Notes under the pieces: generated by a model | Databases searched by the model: none | Told to the model about the DNA's origin: nothing | The model's input: the letters and a program-made list of their open reading frames with translations, nothing else | Position numbers and translations under genes: made by a program | Shown: piece after piece, positions 49,962-62,065 of the stretch | How positions within the stretch are numbered: the stretch's first letter is position 1 | Layout of the letters: each line of letters begins with the position of its first letter | Assembly (NCBI GenBank): GCA_032358255.1 | Contig: JAULBX010030263.1 | Span: 124,001-188,000, forward strand | Reading direction: 5' to 3' | DNA: 64,000 nt | DNA from: Heterotrichella gracilis | Taxonomy: Eukaryota; Sar; Xanthophyceae; Tribonematales; Xanthonemataceae

Positions 49962-52900
49962 TCATCGGTGGAACTTCTTAGGGTCTGCAAACCTTGCCTC
50001 AGCCAACTCCTCTGCAGTCATCAGGATCCTGGAGGCAACACTCGATGGTCCGCCCCGGGCGGTGCGCGGGGTCTCATCCTCCCCGTCCGTCTCATCCCCT
50101 GAGTAGTCCGAGGGGATGTAGGTGGTGGGCATGGCCCGGGAACCAGGGCTGGCTGAGGCGTTTGACAGCGCCGAGGCATACAGCCTGCCGTGCATGCTGC
50201 CAGAGTTCACCAGGGGGTTCTGGGTGACGGGGATTTCCTCCGAGTTGCTGTCGCGTACCGCTCCCCTGGCAGCCAGCAAGGGGTTGGTCACGGGCCCCAC
50301 CCAGTCGTCCCTGGGGCGGTCCACTCGGGAGGGGGAGGATTGCAGCGTGGCACCGGCGGGGAGGGATCGCTGCGCCTGGGAGGTGGTCAGCACCTGAGCT
50401 GATTTCTTTTTCTGCTTGGCCACAAATGCATCTGCGCTGGCAGCAGTAGCTGTGGTCCCTTGTGTTCCTGTGAGAAGGTGTGGGGAAGGGGGGGGGGGAG
50501 GTAAACAAGGAGATCAATGGCAATTGGAGATTGAGGCATGGCCATGCAGAGCTTGCATGCAAGAACGCCTGCCGAGTATGTGTGACCCGCCTGCGCATTG
50601 CATAAAGTGGCTAACCCCAGTAAATCCTACAACATTTCTACACCATAACACGCACAATTCATCCAATCAGTTGTTGTTGATCCTGGCAGTTTTTTTGCAT
50701 GTGTGGGGACCATATACAACTGGTCTATGCTGGCATCACCACCACACAAGGCCACATGGCCACTGGGGTTTCATTTGGTTTTGTGCACAGACCTGTCACG
50801 TGGTGACCTGCATTGCTGTTGCGATCGCCCTCCAGTGCCTCCCCTGCCTCGGAGGCATCTGTGGGATGTGCTGGGCGCCGCCGCAGGGCCGCTGCATGGG
50901 GGGAAGACAATGGTCAGCACAGTAGGTGGGGGGCAGGTTGCGAGGATTTTTAGAATAGAACATGAATCTCATAAATATACACGAATCTCAATTGCATCTC
51001 AATTTCTTCTCAATTCTTTCTTTTCTGATAATGATACTTTGCTTTTGTAAATTCCAAAAGAATATTCAACACCATTGTGTGACTAAAACATGCCGGGATC
51101 GGTCGCCACAGTGGGAGTCAAATGCCGGCAGTCGGTAAAATGAACCCTCACCTGCCACCCACGCAAATCCAGCCAGGAGCCCCCTATTTGTGCCCTGCTG
51201 CTGGAGCTCCCCATCCTCGCTCCCCCTGGAGATGTCACCCGAGTCCAAAAGCTCTGACCTCTCCTCAGAGCCATCCGTTGCCGAGGGGGGCAGGAGTGCC
51301 TCCGCGGAGAGGGTGTGGGTGGGCAGCTGCAGTTTAACAAGGAGGGAATTGTATGGTCACTAGGGGCAGGAAGAGATGCACAGGTAAATGACGGAGGATG
51401 CATGGTGGATACGTGCAGACAAAGCTGCCAGTTGCAAAGGAAGCACCCATGGTCCATCTCAAACGTGCAGTGTCCAGAAGTGCATGTATCACTGCTACCA
51501 AAATGAAATGGAACCCGAAAAAAAAAAAAAAGCTGGGTGAAAGCACATTCAATGTGATGACAGGGTTCAGCGCACCTCCTCCCTGGGTGCTGTGAGTGTG
51601 GATGATCTGGGGATTGTCCTGGGGACCACATGGAAGGTGGGATACAGCTCGGGGAGGTCCCTGTCTGCCAAAAGCGGCACCCGGATGGTGGAGGCCTCAG
51701 TGCCAGGGGAGGCAACATGTGTGGAGGGCTGGGTGGGTTGGGGCTTGGGAGTGGATGTGGTGCGCTTGGCTTGCTTGGAGCTGGCTACTCCTGTGGCTGG
51801 TGCTGTGGCTGGTGCTGTGGCTGGTGCCGCGGCTGTTGATGGTGGTGGTGGAGTGGGGGCTGTGGTGGTGGTGGTGGTGGTGGGTGGGGAGGTGATGGGC
51901 TTGGGTTCCTTGGGCTCCTGGGGTGTGGTGCAATTGATGGAAGGTGGGTGCCTGACAGTGCTCGTGGGATTTTGCAGTGCGCAAGGACTGATGTGCACGG
52001 GGGGGTTCAATTGCAGTCCCATTGCAGGAGGTGCGCACACAAGCAAGAAACTGCATATCAATGATTCAAACAGACTTCTGTAGTAGCAGGAAGCAACCAT
52101 GTCGAAAGTACCTTGCGGCCAAATCTCCAGGCAAACAGGGGGAGCAGCATACTGGGGGACTTCACTCCTGGGGAGGTCACCACCGGCACACCCGCAGCAG
52201 CACCAGCAGCCGGTTTTGCCTGGACTGCATTGTCAGAAGCCCTAAGAGGGTTCTCCCCAAGCACGGTCTCGCTGACTGTCCCACTGTCAGACACCACAAG
52301 GGGAGCAATTGTGACCTTGCGGGCCTTTTTGGCCAATTGCTGCTGCTTGGGCACCTTTTGAGATGGCGGTTGTGGCACAAGAGGGTTGGTGCCTGTGGTG
52401 GTGGTTCCAGGCAGGGGGTAGGGGTCATCCCAGGTGGTGGCACTGGCTGGTGCGAGGAGTGGGGGGCGCAGCGGTTGGGGGTTTCCGTATGTGGCTGCAA
52501 ATGACCGGGGCTGTGCTGCTGCGGAGATGTGGGGGGCGTAGAGGGGAGGTGGTGCCGCCATTCCAGGGGGGGCGATGGGGATTGAAGTGGGCGGGTAGGC
52601 TCCCTCGTGGTGGGTGAGGGAGGCGGTGTCTGAAGCCAGGGAGGTAACGCCGATGGATGAGGTAGGGGAGGGGCTGCCCAGGAGCTCGCCCTCCTTCCTC
52701 TGCATCAGGGGGGGTTATTATTAGTCTGGCACTGGGGATCTGTCATTGACCTGGGTCTCCCTAGGGTCCCACAATGTGTCAATGGCATGCCGTACGTGAT
52801 GATACTAGAAAAAGAAAAGAAAATAAACGCCAAAGGCGTGCATAAGGCGGCATAGCAATTACGCATAGCCCCCACCAAAAACGAGTCAGTCACTACATTG

Positions 52901-55900
52901 GAAAAAGTGCACTAGAGCATTAAGTCAGCGTGTGATCATAACCACATCATGTGATCAACATTTGATATGATGGTACATTACGCGGCCAGCGCCATACAAC
53001 CAGCGTGCAATCGCCATATGGATATGATCGTACCTTGCGTAGCCAGCGCCATGCAAACAGTGGTGCCAGCATGGCCATTGACATTACTGCTCCTGAAGGT
53101 CCCCTGTCCACCTGAGTTGAGGCTTGGGTAGCTGTCTCCATCGCTGATTCGCTGAGAGCTCCGCCAGACATGCTGTCCCTCACGGAAATGGTGCAACTTT
53201 GAGAGGGATCTGGGGACTGGCGGCTGCTCGGCGGGGATGAAAACTGCGAGATGGAAGCCCCAGGGAGGGGAGAGGTGCGGGGTAGGAGGCGCTCCTCCGT
53301 TGCCTGCTGAGGGTACAGAGGGGTCAAAGGACTAGATGCAGTTGGGAAAGCACTGGGAATTGCATGGGAAGTTTTGTGCAGCACGTTCCTCTACCAGCTT
53401 TAAGGGGTTGCATACCGCACCCGATCAACAACTGTCCCAAGTTTACCTTGTAGGCATGCTGTACAATCTTGATTGTTATCTTATTTAAATTCAAATGGTA
53501 ACTTAAAAAACACAAGTAAACAAGCTTGCAGACACCAACTGTACCGTGGCCATACTGTACAAACCCATGCCTCACACCCCACAACACAGCCACACCCACC
53601 TTGCGTTGCCAGCGCAGCCCTGCCAGCGATGCAGTGGCAGCCCCCCACATGCCTGCCACCTTGGCACCACGGGGCCTAATCTCCCGGAGGTCAGCATCCG
53701 CTAGGGACAGCGGAATGTCGCACATTTGTGAGGGGTTTGGTGAGGCGCGGCTGATGTCACAGCTGGATCTGTCTCCATTGGAGCTGACGGTGGAGGACCC
53801 CAGCAACGGGTGCCCTGCTTGGGATCTCTGCGCCAAAATGTTGTGTTAAGTGATCAGCGCTTGAATGTGCAACTGAAGTTGCAACTGTATGTATGTGCGT
53901 GCGCAGGGCTCCAGCTGGAAGGATGCTGTGTGTCCAGCACTCAACGGCACAGGCATGTACTGCCAATTTGCAACGTATGTTTCTGCCAATCCTTCCCGGT
54001 ACGATCGGCAATGTGCGCATTTGCCCCAATTATATTCACTGCCTACCTTGAAAGGCCAGATGGCCAAAGCAGGCCATGCCCCGCAGCAGGTGCAGTACTT
54101 TGGCCCCAAAAGGACCACAGCACCCGCCACCACCACCACCAGCAGCACAGCAACGGCCACCCACCACGCCTGGAACCCCCCTCCCGAGGTACTGCTCTCT
54201 GATTGGGTGGAAGGGGTGGGGGCGGTGGGTGGTGGGCTGGCATTGAGGGGTGGGCTGGCGGTGGCGGTGGCTGGTGGTGGGGTGGTGAGCGGTGGGGATG
54301 CAATGGGTGGGGGGTTGGAAGTGGGGGCACAGAACTGCAGCTGTTGGTGACCTGCACAGAGGGAACTCCATTGCCATCGGTGCACATGGTTTTGCATCAA
54401 AGGGGTTCACAGACAGAAATCGCAATTCTTGCATTTTGTAGAATGGAAAATGCCACAAATGCACTGCTTTTTGTGAGAGCGTGAATGCAAGCACCGCCAA
54501 GAAAAAGTGCATTAAGCCGTGGTGATATTTTTGGTGCGCATGGTGTTCATCTCAACCCATTACATGGACTTTTAACAGCACATAGGCGGGAAGGCTGAGG
54601 CGGGTCACCCTTCGCCTGTTTGCGCCACAGGGATCGTATGCGCCATGCAGCATCCCCAGCACCCACCTGATATTGACATGATGGTTGCCTGGCCCCCCGC
54701 CTCCGCCTGGGGTGCCGAGATCTGCAGGGACGCCATCTGGGTCCCCGGGAAGTAGGGCGACGCCTCCGCGGGCGCCACGTCAGCAGTCACAGTGCCAGCT
54801 GGGCACGAGGCAGCCCCATCTGTGGAGGGTTTTGCTGGCGCAAGAGGCGGCTGACCGCTGGCAACACCCCCCTGAGCTGCGGGTGAGGGCATAGTGCTGT
54901 TCTGTGGCTGCTTGACGAGCTGCACGAGCCGATTTGCGGTCTCGCTTTTGGATGTGCTCTGGCTGGGTGGTTGGCTGCTTGTGGTGCCATTGATGAGAGG
55001 CAGTGCGGCAAGGAGCTGGCTGGCTGCCTGCTCTCCTTGCCTGGTGGCATTTGAGGGGGGGCTTTGCTCGAGCAGCTGTGACCTCCCCACCAGGGGTACT
55101 ATTTGCGCGAGGCGCAGCATGGTAGAATCGCCTGACTCAGGCATGGCCTGGGGTGCCCTGCTGGGATGCTCATGGATGTGTACCTGGTGCACAGGGCAGG
55201 TGGCATGAGGTGAGAATGTGAATGCGCTGGTCTTGTTGAGCGTCTACTTGAGCACAAAAAAGGCAGAGGTGAAAGCTGCCTCTACCAAATCACTCGTGGC
55301 GCATACACAACCCATCCTTTTTTTCATCTTTTTGTGTGCGCCGCATGAACGAATAGAGAGGGACTTACCTTAAGTTCCACTTCCACTGGGCTGACGCAGG
55401 TGCTCGAGATCTCCAGATGCACTGTCCTCTCAGCAGCCTGCATCGAAGTTGCAGGTTGGTGAGTTGTGCTAAAATGGGATTTGAGTAACCTACAGGCAAC
55501 ACACTGCTCATTGGGTATTAGGTTCAAGGGGCTAGAGTGTGTACCTGATAGCTGTGGATACCCAACCTTGTCAATAGCCCACCCCTGCACCAGCGAGGTT
55601 TTTGTTACTGTTCCTGTCTGGTTGTTTGTGTGGTTCTCTCCGTGCAGCTGAATGCATACTTGTGACTCACCAGGTTGGTACAGTAGGAGCACCAACTTTC
55701 TGCTGCTGAGTGCAGCCTTGGCCCCTGCACTGAGCTTGGGTGTTGGGTGTGAGGCAGTTTGCAACCTCCTCCTCGGACTTGGCAGCTCGAACCCTGCAAC
55801 AGTCGAACGGGCATTAAAAGTTGCAGATGGTAATCATAGAACTGAAAGCTAGCAAGCCGTGTACGTGGTGCAACGCTGTTGGCGGTTAAACAATCCTTGG

Positions 55901-56148
55901 CCCCACCTGACATCTGTGGCATGGCACTCGCTGTCCTTGGCCCTGGTTATCCTGGCGTCTTCAATTTCCAAGTCAGCATCGAACGCAACTGTCAGTTGTA
56001 CAGTGACACAGTGGAGTGGTCTTGCCGTGAGTGTCGTAGTCCACACTGCTGCTTGTACGCTATGAAACGACAGAAGCCCAATGCATACGAAAGCTCCCAA
56101 CCACCACCCAACTGAAGGGCGGGGTTTGTCACTGGCAAGGCGTCGCAT
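49962..56148 (-). CDS. Large modular single-pass membrane protein, unknown (model incomplete)
   Basis: No family recognised. The proposed start MRRLASDKPRPSVGWWLGAF at 56148 looks like a signal peptide, and exon 1 ends at 55907. Further exons: one near 55793 whose frame is unresolved, about 55435-55371, 55183-54667, 54351-54047, 53827-53600, 53303-53034, 52699-52112, one ending at 51576, 51326-51152, 50891-50808 and 50467-49962. The outer part is Ser/Thr/Pro-rich. A Pro-rich stalk leads to a membrane helix (AWWVAVAVLLVVVVAGAVVLL) followed by CTCC, a possible palmitoylation site. The inner part repeats Ser/Pro-rich exons ending in a hydrophobic-basic module (SLAGLRWQRK, LAPLFAWRWLRK, LLPLFAWRFGRK; LLAGFAWVAG is similar). 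The junction between 52112 and the next exon does not keep phase with any visible AG. This may be one gene or two. Confidence 0.55.
51786..51900 (-). repeat. Coding low-complexity repeats (APAT and Thr runs)
   Basis: Three to four copies of a 12-base unit (GCTGTGGCTGGT on the plus strand) encode Ala-Pro-Ala-Thr repeats. A GGT run next to them encodes a Thr tract. Both are in frame in the modular membrane gene. Confidence 0.8.
52976..53065 (-). repeat. Copy of exon end plus donor (minus strand) in the modular membrane gene
   Basis: On the coding strand, GCATGGCGCTGGCTACGCAAG with donor GTACGATCATATC (exon end at 53034) is followed 58 bases later by GTATGGCGCTGGCCGCGTAAT with GTACCATCATATC. 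The unit covers about 20 bases of exon and 13 of intron. Confidence 0.85.
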
Positions 56149-57326
56149 CGCACACGGAAAGCTGGATATGGCTGCTGTACTTGTCAGGTCATGGTCGAGG
56201 CAGCAGCTGTTGCTTTGTACCACGCTGAGGGTCGCAACGGGTTGTGGAACTGATGTCAAACGAATCCAATTTCCCGCCTTCCGAGAGTGTGTACGGAACT
56301 AAGATGTGGGACAGGCGAGGAGATATTTACTGGTGAGCCTTTCCGCAACTATTAGTCGTGCTAAGGAATTGCGTTGCCATACTGAAGGTTAGGCAGTTAG
56401 TTGGGTCCAATTCAGACTAGTCAGTTGGTGACCCATCAACCGTCATGCGGGGGTGTCAAACACTGCACACAGAAGTGGAGCTATATAACTTGAAGTGCGG
56501 TAAATGTATCGTTTGTTTGTATGATAGGTGGTTGAGGTTTGGTCGCGGTGCACTTTGTGGCCGCTCTCACATCTTGACAGTTGGTTTATTTTTGGGCTGG
56601 TCAGGGGGTGATAATATGGTGATCATCTGCCCATGACCCATGAAGTGCACTACTTGAAGCCCCAATAGTGGAGGAAGAAAGCGAAGACTCGTTGCTTTCT
56701 TTGCATAAGAAAAAGGAGATAAGGGCTTAGTACTGGTGAAAGCGGAATTGTTGCTGCAAAAAAAAGACTGCTGATCAGTGTACCGCAACTTTTGGCACGA
56801 TCCCCCCATCGGCAGGTGGTCACCCGGTCACTGGTTGTTCAATAAGACTACGTGGCACCACTAGTGATGCTGCCGCTGCTGGACTTTGACAAAGTCTAGA
56901 AACTTCTGGAAGCTGTTGATTAACAGTATAAGTATGTCTGTAAACACTGTAGACATAGCCCATTGAATGTTGCAAATTGAACAAGTGATATCTGCAACAA
57001 GTTTAGCTACTGGTAAGGCACTTGGGGCATTGTACACGAGCGCACAAGTTGCTTTCAGTGCTACACAACATGTACCCGGTTATGGGTGGTGTGTGAACCT
57101 TCATCCTTTCGTGCCCAACTCACAGCCCAGCATAGTCAGGAAAAGAACAGAACAAGATGATCTCGTAAAACCGCAAAAACAAAACAGTCACACTAGCTGC
57201 CGTCGAGGCATCTCCATTGACCCACACCTGCAGCAATCTGGGTCGCTAAAATTTGACCCTCCACGTATTTGGCTGCTCTGGTCTTCCCATCTGCCCAGCC
57301 ACCTGGCTTCTCAAGGTTTCCACTTT
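56149..57326. other. Intergenic region between modular membrane gene and photolyase
   Basis: About 1.2 kb holding the photolyase 3' UTR and the promoter of the membrane gene. No supported exon. Confidence 0.45.
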
Positions 57327-60300
57327 TCACTTCCGGCCTGCCTTGATGTCCCTTACCAGCTGGCTGATCTTGGTCACGTAGGCATCAATGTTGAACTTGC
57401 GCTTGCAGCCAGCGTAGTTCATGTACCGGATCTTGCCAAAGATGGCGCGCTCGCCCCAGCCCTGCACCAGGCAACGTGGCATCAGATGCACTGCCGCACA
57501 GTCCAACAGCCCAAATCCAAAGCATGCAGTTGTAGTGACTCCTACTGCACCGAAAACTGTGAATAGCATTCCTGACCGCCAACGGCTTGAAGCTTGTGCA
57601 CTCCTTGGGCACACTTAAGAATGCAAATCCATCCATTTTGGTGTAATGCTATGAGTACGCCTCACATGCACAACATTGGGTAGACCCCCCACTGATCCAT
57701 CACCTCCTCCACCACCCCTGCATCCCCACCTGGTCATGGATCCCCGCGATGCTCCACATGCAGCCCACGTAGCCATTGGGGTCCCTGCCGTCCAGCTCAT
57801 ACTTGTCGTTCAGGTAGATGGCGATCTCCAGCGCCTCCGCTGCGTTGTTGGTCCACTCCAGGATCTTCTTGGCCCAGTACATGCGCATGAAGCCGTGCAT
57901 CTTGCCGTAGTACACCATCTCAAGCTGGGCGGCGTTCCACAGCTCGTCGTGCGTCTTGCCCTTCTCAAACTGCTCCCTGGGGTGAAGGGGTGTGTGTGAG
58001 GGGCATGGCGTGTGGCGTATTTTAATGGATGCATCCCTCAGGTGAGGCAGGAATGCACTTGACACCATGAGGCATCCCTAATGCATTCAACCCCGCCTGA
58101 AGTCTCTTCCCCATTTAGGAGGGCTAACCACCCGTCCCCTCGTCCCTTTCTCTGTGCGCGCTTGCTCTCGCCTCCCCATGCATTTTCTCCCACCCACACC
58201 CGCCCTACACCCAACACCCAGTTAAAGACCTCGTGCGCCATTTGCCAAACCCCACTCCAACCCACACCTCATTAACAGTGCTACTCCATTCCCCACCCCT
58301 CACCTGGTGTACACCTTCTCGCGCTTGTCGGCCTCATGCACCCGCAGCGTGTCGCGCGCCCACTCATAGGCGGCAGACAGGTTGTCGTAGTTGGGCTCGT
58401 AGTGGCAGAAATTGTCGGCCAGCTCACGCCGCACCACCGTCTCCTCTAGGAAAGACTCCACGGCTTTCTACAAAGGGAACAGGGGAGAAGGAGGAATGTC
58501 ATGCGGATGGAAGATGCATTGAAAATCCACCATGTACACGCATTGAATTTGTTATGTATTTTGAACTTTGAGAAGAATATATAAAATGTTTGAGACAAAA
58601 GATATAAACAAATGCATATGTGGGGAATAGGCTACACCCACTGTGATTGCCTCCTGGAGTATGACATAGTGCCTTCAAGATCAGCCCGTCCACGCCACCC
58701 GCCGGCAAAACGACGCACCCCACGCCCGGCATGCATACAAACCCAAGACACTGTTTTCCAACAACACTATGCGCACCCACCTTGTGGCTGGCCTTGTGCT
58801 TGGCAGCCTCCAGTGCCGCCCGCTGGGGGGCAAGGTGGCCAAAGTGGAAGTAGGGGGAGAGGTTGGACAGCGCGTAGCCGTGGCTGGGGTCGTTCCGCTT
58901 GTCGTCATAGGACCCTAGCCGCGCCTTGCTCAGGAAACCCTTAGGGCCGTTCAGCGCCTGGAAGCAGGGGACAATTCCAATCCATTGGCGCAGGACATTG
59001 ATTAGGGTTGAGGATGAGGTGCAGCAAGCAGCACCTTTTGCCATGGTTTGCTGTATATTCCATGCGTGTTAAGGCTGAGGTTCAGGGTAGTCTGTATCTA
59101 ATTATTTGAAGAATGTCTTTTAGAATTTTATCTTTATGTAACAGAATAACAGGATAATATTGGAAAAGCCCGCCCCGCCCCGTAATCGATCATGCAGCAA
59201 CCACACGCTTTATCCCCTCCCTTTCCACCTCCAGCACACCCGCTGTCACCCCCTCCCGCCCCACCTGCATGGCCGCCTCCTCCCCTGGCTTCACCCAGTT
59301 CACCTCCGGCACCGCCTTGCCCCTCTCAAGCACCTCCGCAATCAGCTCCTTCCAGGCCACAGGCTGGGGCTGGTGGCCCAGGGTCGACTTGGGCTGTGGC
59401 TCAAGCTCGGGGAACTCCTTGAGGAACTCGGGCAGGTTGCGGTGCACCTTTGGGCGGATGGTGCGTGCGGCGTACTCGCGCTTGTCGCTGGTCACCCACA
59501 CTGGGAAGGTGGGGAGTAGGGTTTAAAAATAGTGCAACTCGCAACATATATTAGATAATATGGCAGTAATTGAACTGGTCACTTGCTCTCGCAATTTGTG
59601 ATCAGCGGTTTCTTATAATATTCATGTGCATCATTAGTTGTGCATGAATAAACTACTAATGCGTGTAATCCACTGAAGCACGGCAGGATCCCTGGAAATT
59701 TGCCACAACCCTCCCTCTTGCTCATGTTCATTTTCAGGGCTTGGAGGGCTGCAGTGCCGCACCCGGTACTACCCTGAACCCTAGACCCCCATTGCAATAT
59801 AGTAACGAGGACGGCTTCCATGCCAAGCAACGACTGCCATACCATTACCCACCTGGTACAACATTGTGCGCGTCCACCTCATGGAAGGGGATGTCAATGG
59901 CCTCTTTCACCTGTAAGGGATGGACAAAATGAGATCGGTTCTGTGGCTGCATTTAACTAGTCATGGGCATCTCAGGGTCATGGATGCTGCCCAAAAGGGA
60001 GCCTGGGGACCACACGAAACAAAATCGCACAACAATGGCGATGTGACACTGCAAGGCGCATGGACAATTCCAAGGCCAATGTGCTGGTGGCTCCACACAG
60101 CTTGCAGGTGACATGACCAGCGCCACATGCGGGCACCAGACACCAGACACCTGTTCTGCAACAATAATTCTAGGCAACCCTACGCCCGCACCTTCTCCCT
60201 CCAAATCCGCCCCAGGCGCAGCGGCCCAAAATCCGTCACCAGCAGCGCAGCGCCTGTGTCCTTCACCAGCTGGGGGATGTTGACCGCCGGGTCGCCCTTG

Positions 60301-61399
60301 AGCAGGAAGAAGGGGATGTTGAGCGCTGCCAGCCGCGGCTGCATGAGCTCCAGGCCGCGCACCATGAAGCCAAACTGGCGCGCACCCGCGTGCAGGTACT
60401 CCGTCACCTGAAGGCGGGTAGAGGGTGTGGTACTGAATGTTGTATATACTGTCCATTTCTTGTTCTGTGGTGATATGCAGCCTGACAGCGCAGGGCGGTC
60501 TGGCATCACCACCGTGAAATGTGGCATGGTGGTGGGAATCCTGGGGAATCGGTTAATTATTCCTCCTTATTATTATTTCAAAAAACAAAAGGTAAGGGCA
60601 GGGGAGAGGAGGGAGCAGGGGCATACCAAATTGAAAGCAACAGCCACCGGGGCGCCTGTGCGTGCAGCTTGCTCTGCGGCATACAGCAAGGCCCAGTTGT
60701 CTGCCACGCGCTGGTCTCGAGACATCCTGCAAACAAATACACGGATAAATGCAATGTAAAATTAGAATTAATAATACCCCTCCAGAGAGAGCTGGGCGCA
60801 TTATCTCAAGCGCGCTGGTGGAGGAAGACATAGAGTAAGAAAGGTGAATTCTTGTGGTTCACTCCTAGGAGCCAGTGGGAGGTAGGCTAGCTTGATTGGC
60901 ACATGAGCGGGTGTGGAAGGATGTGTGCATGTAAGGGGTGTATTGGCTGGAACAACAGAGAGGCACACGTTTACAGCCAGTAACAACCGTTGGCACGCTC
61001 CAGGGAACAGTGTTCGTACCAGTAGATCACTGGGCCATCACCAATGACGCCTGCCTTGAGAACCTGCACCCTCTTGCTGTTCACATTCCCCTTCTTGCCA
61101 GTGGCAGCTTTCTTGCTTGGCCCAGCCTCAGTGGCCTCACTTGCACGCTTGTCTCCAGCCATTGCCGCTTCCTGGTCTATGCTCTCCAGTATTTCAAATA
61201 GGGTAGGATTTTGGGTTGCAAACAGGCGAGTCGGTACTCCTATGCTGGACCAACGACGGGTGGATGGAAAGACTCTGTGGCTGCTGCAGTGCAAGACCGA
61301 GGTTCGAACCAAAGGCAGGAAAGCAGCAGCCCTTGTGATCAGTACCGAAGCCAGCGTGAGCTGTTGGCACTGCTCTCGGAATTTGCAAGCATGCAGCAC
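57327..61399 (-). CDS. PHR2: Class II CPD photolyase with N-terminal leader
   Basis: Flavin enzyme that repairs UV-induced cyclobutane pyrimidine dimers using blue light. Minus-strand exons are 61399-61020, 60726-60627, 60407-60192, 59910-59853, 59500-59265, 58957-58781, 58467-58304, 57976-57730 and 57461-57327, closing in frame to 570 aa. The photolyase part begins at [20 protein letters not shown], the class II start. Later blocks are [80 protein letters not shown] and [16 protein letters not shown], covering the FAD pocket and tryptophan path. About 110 residues precede it: a basic, Ser-rich leader (to about residue 60), then an internal Met followed by a Lys-rich stretch ([10 protein letters not shown]). 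This pattern would allow an organelle form and a nuclear form. Confidence 0.96.
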
Positions 61400-62065
61400 C
61401 CTTTTTGAAGTGAACTGGTGGATGCAAGGGGCTTCACAGGGCGCACTTACGTGCTACAGCACCAATAAATACAGCTGTGGTTCCACATTGCAGAGTTTTG
61501 CTGCTATTATTTGTACAAACGTGCGATGCCCATGCTAAGCAGGGCTTCTGCAGACGTTGCAAGCTGCTAGCCACAGTTGTTTCCCGCGTTCGTTGCGGGC
61601 ATTCGAGTGCATACTTGCAGAGGGCTCAGGGCTCACCCTTTGCTCGTTTGGCTTTGGCACTGCCCAGTGGGCAACGCCAGGGCAAGCTTGTTCCAACCAG
61701 GGGAAGCGATGGCCTGTTTCAACAGGATCTTGCCTAAACATTTCTAAGATTCTGATGAAGTGGCATACGGAATGTAATCTGGACTTCACTAAGAGCATTA
61801 CTCCTGGTAGCGTGTCACTGAGGGCATCGTGATGGCGAGAGAAGTCCTGGTGGGGATTCAGACCACCAAGTATATGATAGGCGGTGGGTTGCATTATCAC
61901 GTCCGGAGCATGCCATGTACCATGCAGCTCCATTCATTTGCTTTGGGGACACACTATCCGCCCCCACATCCGCCGCCTGAAAGGGCTTGCTCCACAAGGG
62001 GGTATTAAAAACACCATACATCATACCCCCCTGGGCATATGCGCAGCTACTGTACGCATCCGCCC
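61400..62065. other. Intergenic region between photolyase and chlorophyllase
   Basis: About 670 bases: photolyase promoter and chlorophyllase 3' region. No supported exon. Confidence 0.45.

Noticed and set aside
55605-55793. The long open frame with LVLLLYQPGESQV as exon 2 of the modular membrane gene
   Set aside because: It does not match the phase of exon 1 across the visible splice sites; the phase-correct reading needs an extra intron, so neither was accepted as certain.
49962-56148. Possible HAP2/GCS1 gamete fusogen, suggested by the signal peptide, membrane helix and juxtamembrane Cys
   Set aside because: The outer part is too short and Ser/Pro-rich, and none of the conserved Cys-rich HAP2 blocks is visible.
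61290-61330. A GGTTCGAACC word resembling a tRNA T-arm
   Set aside because: It lies inside photolyase exon 1 in antisense, and no acceptor stem, D-arm or anticodon arm can be drawn around it.
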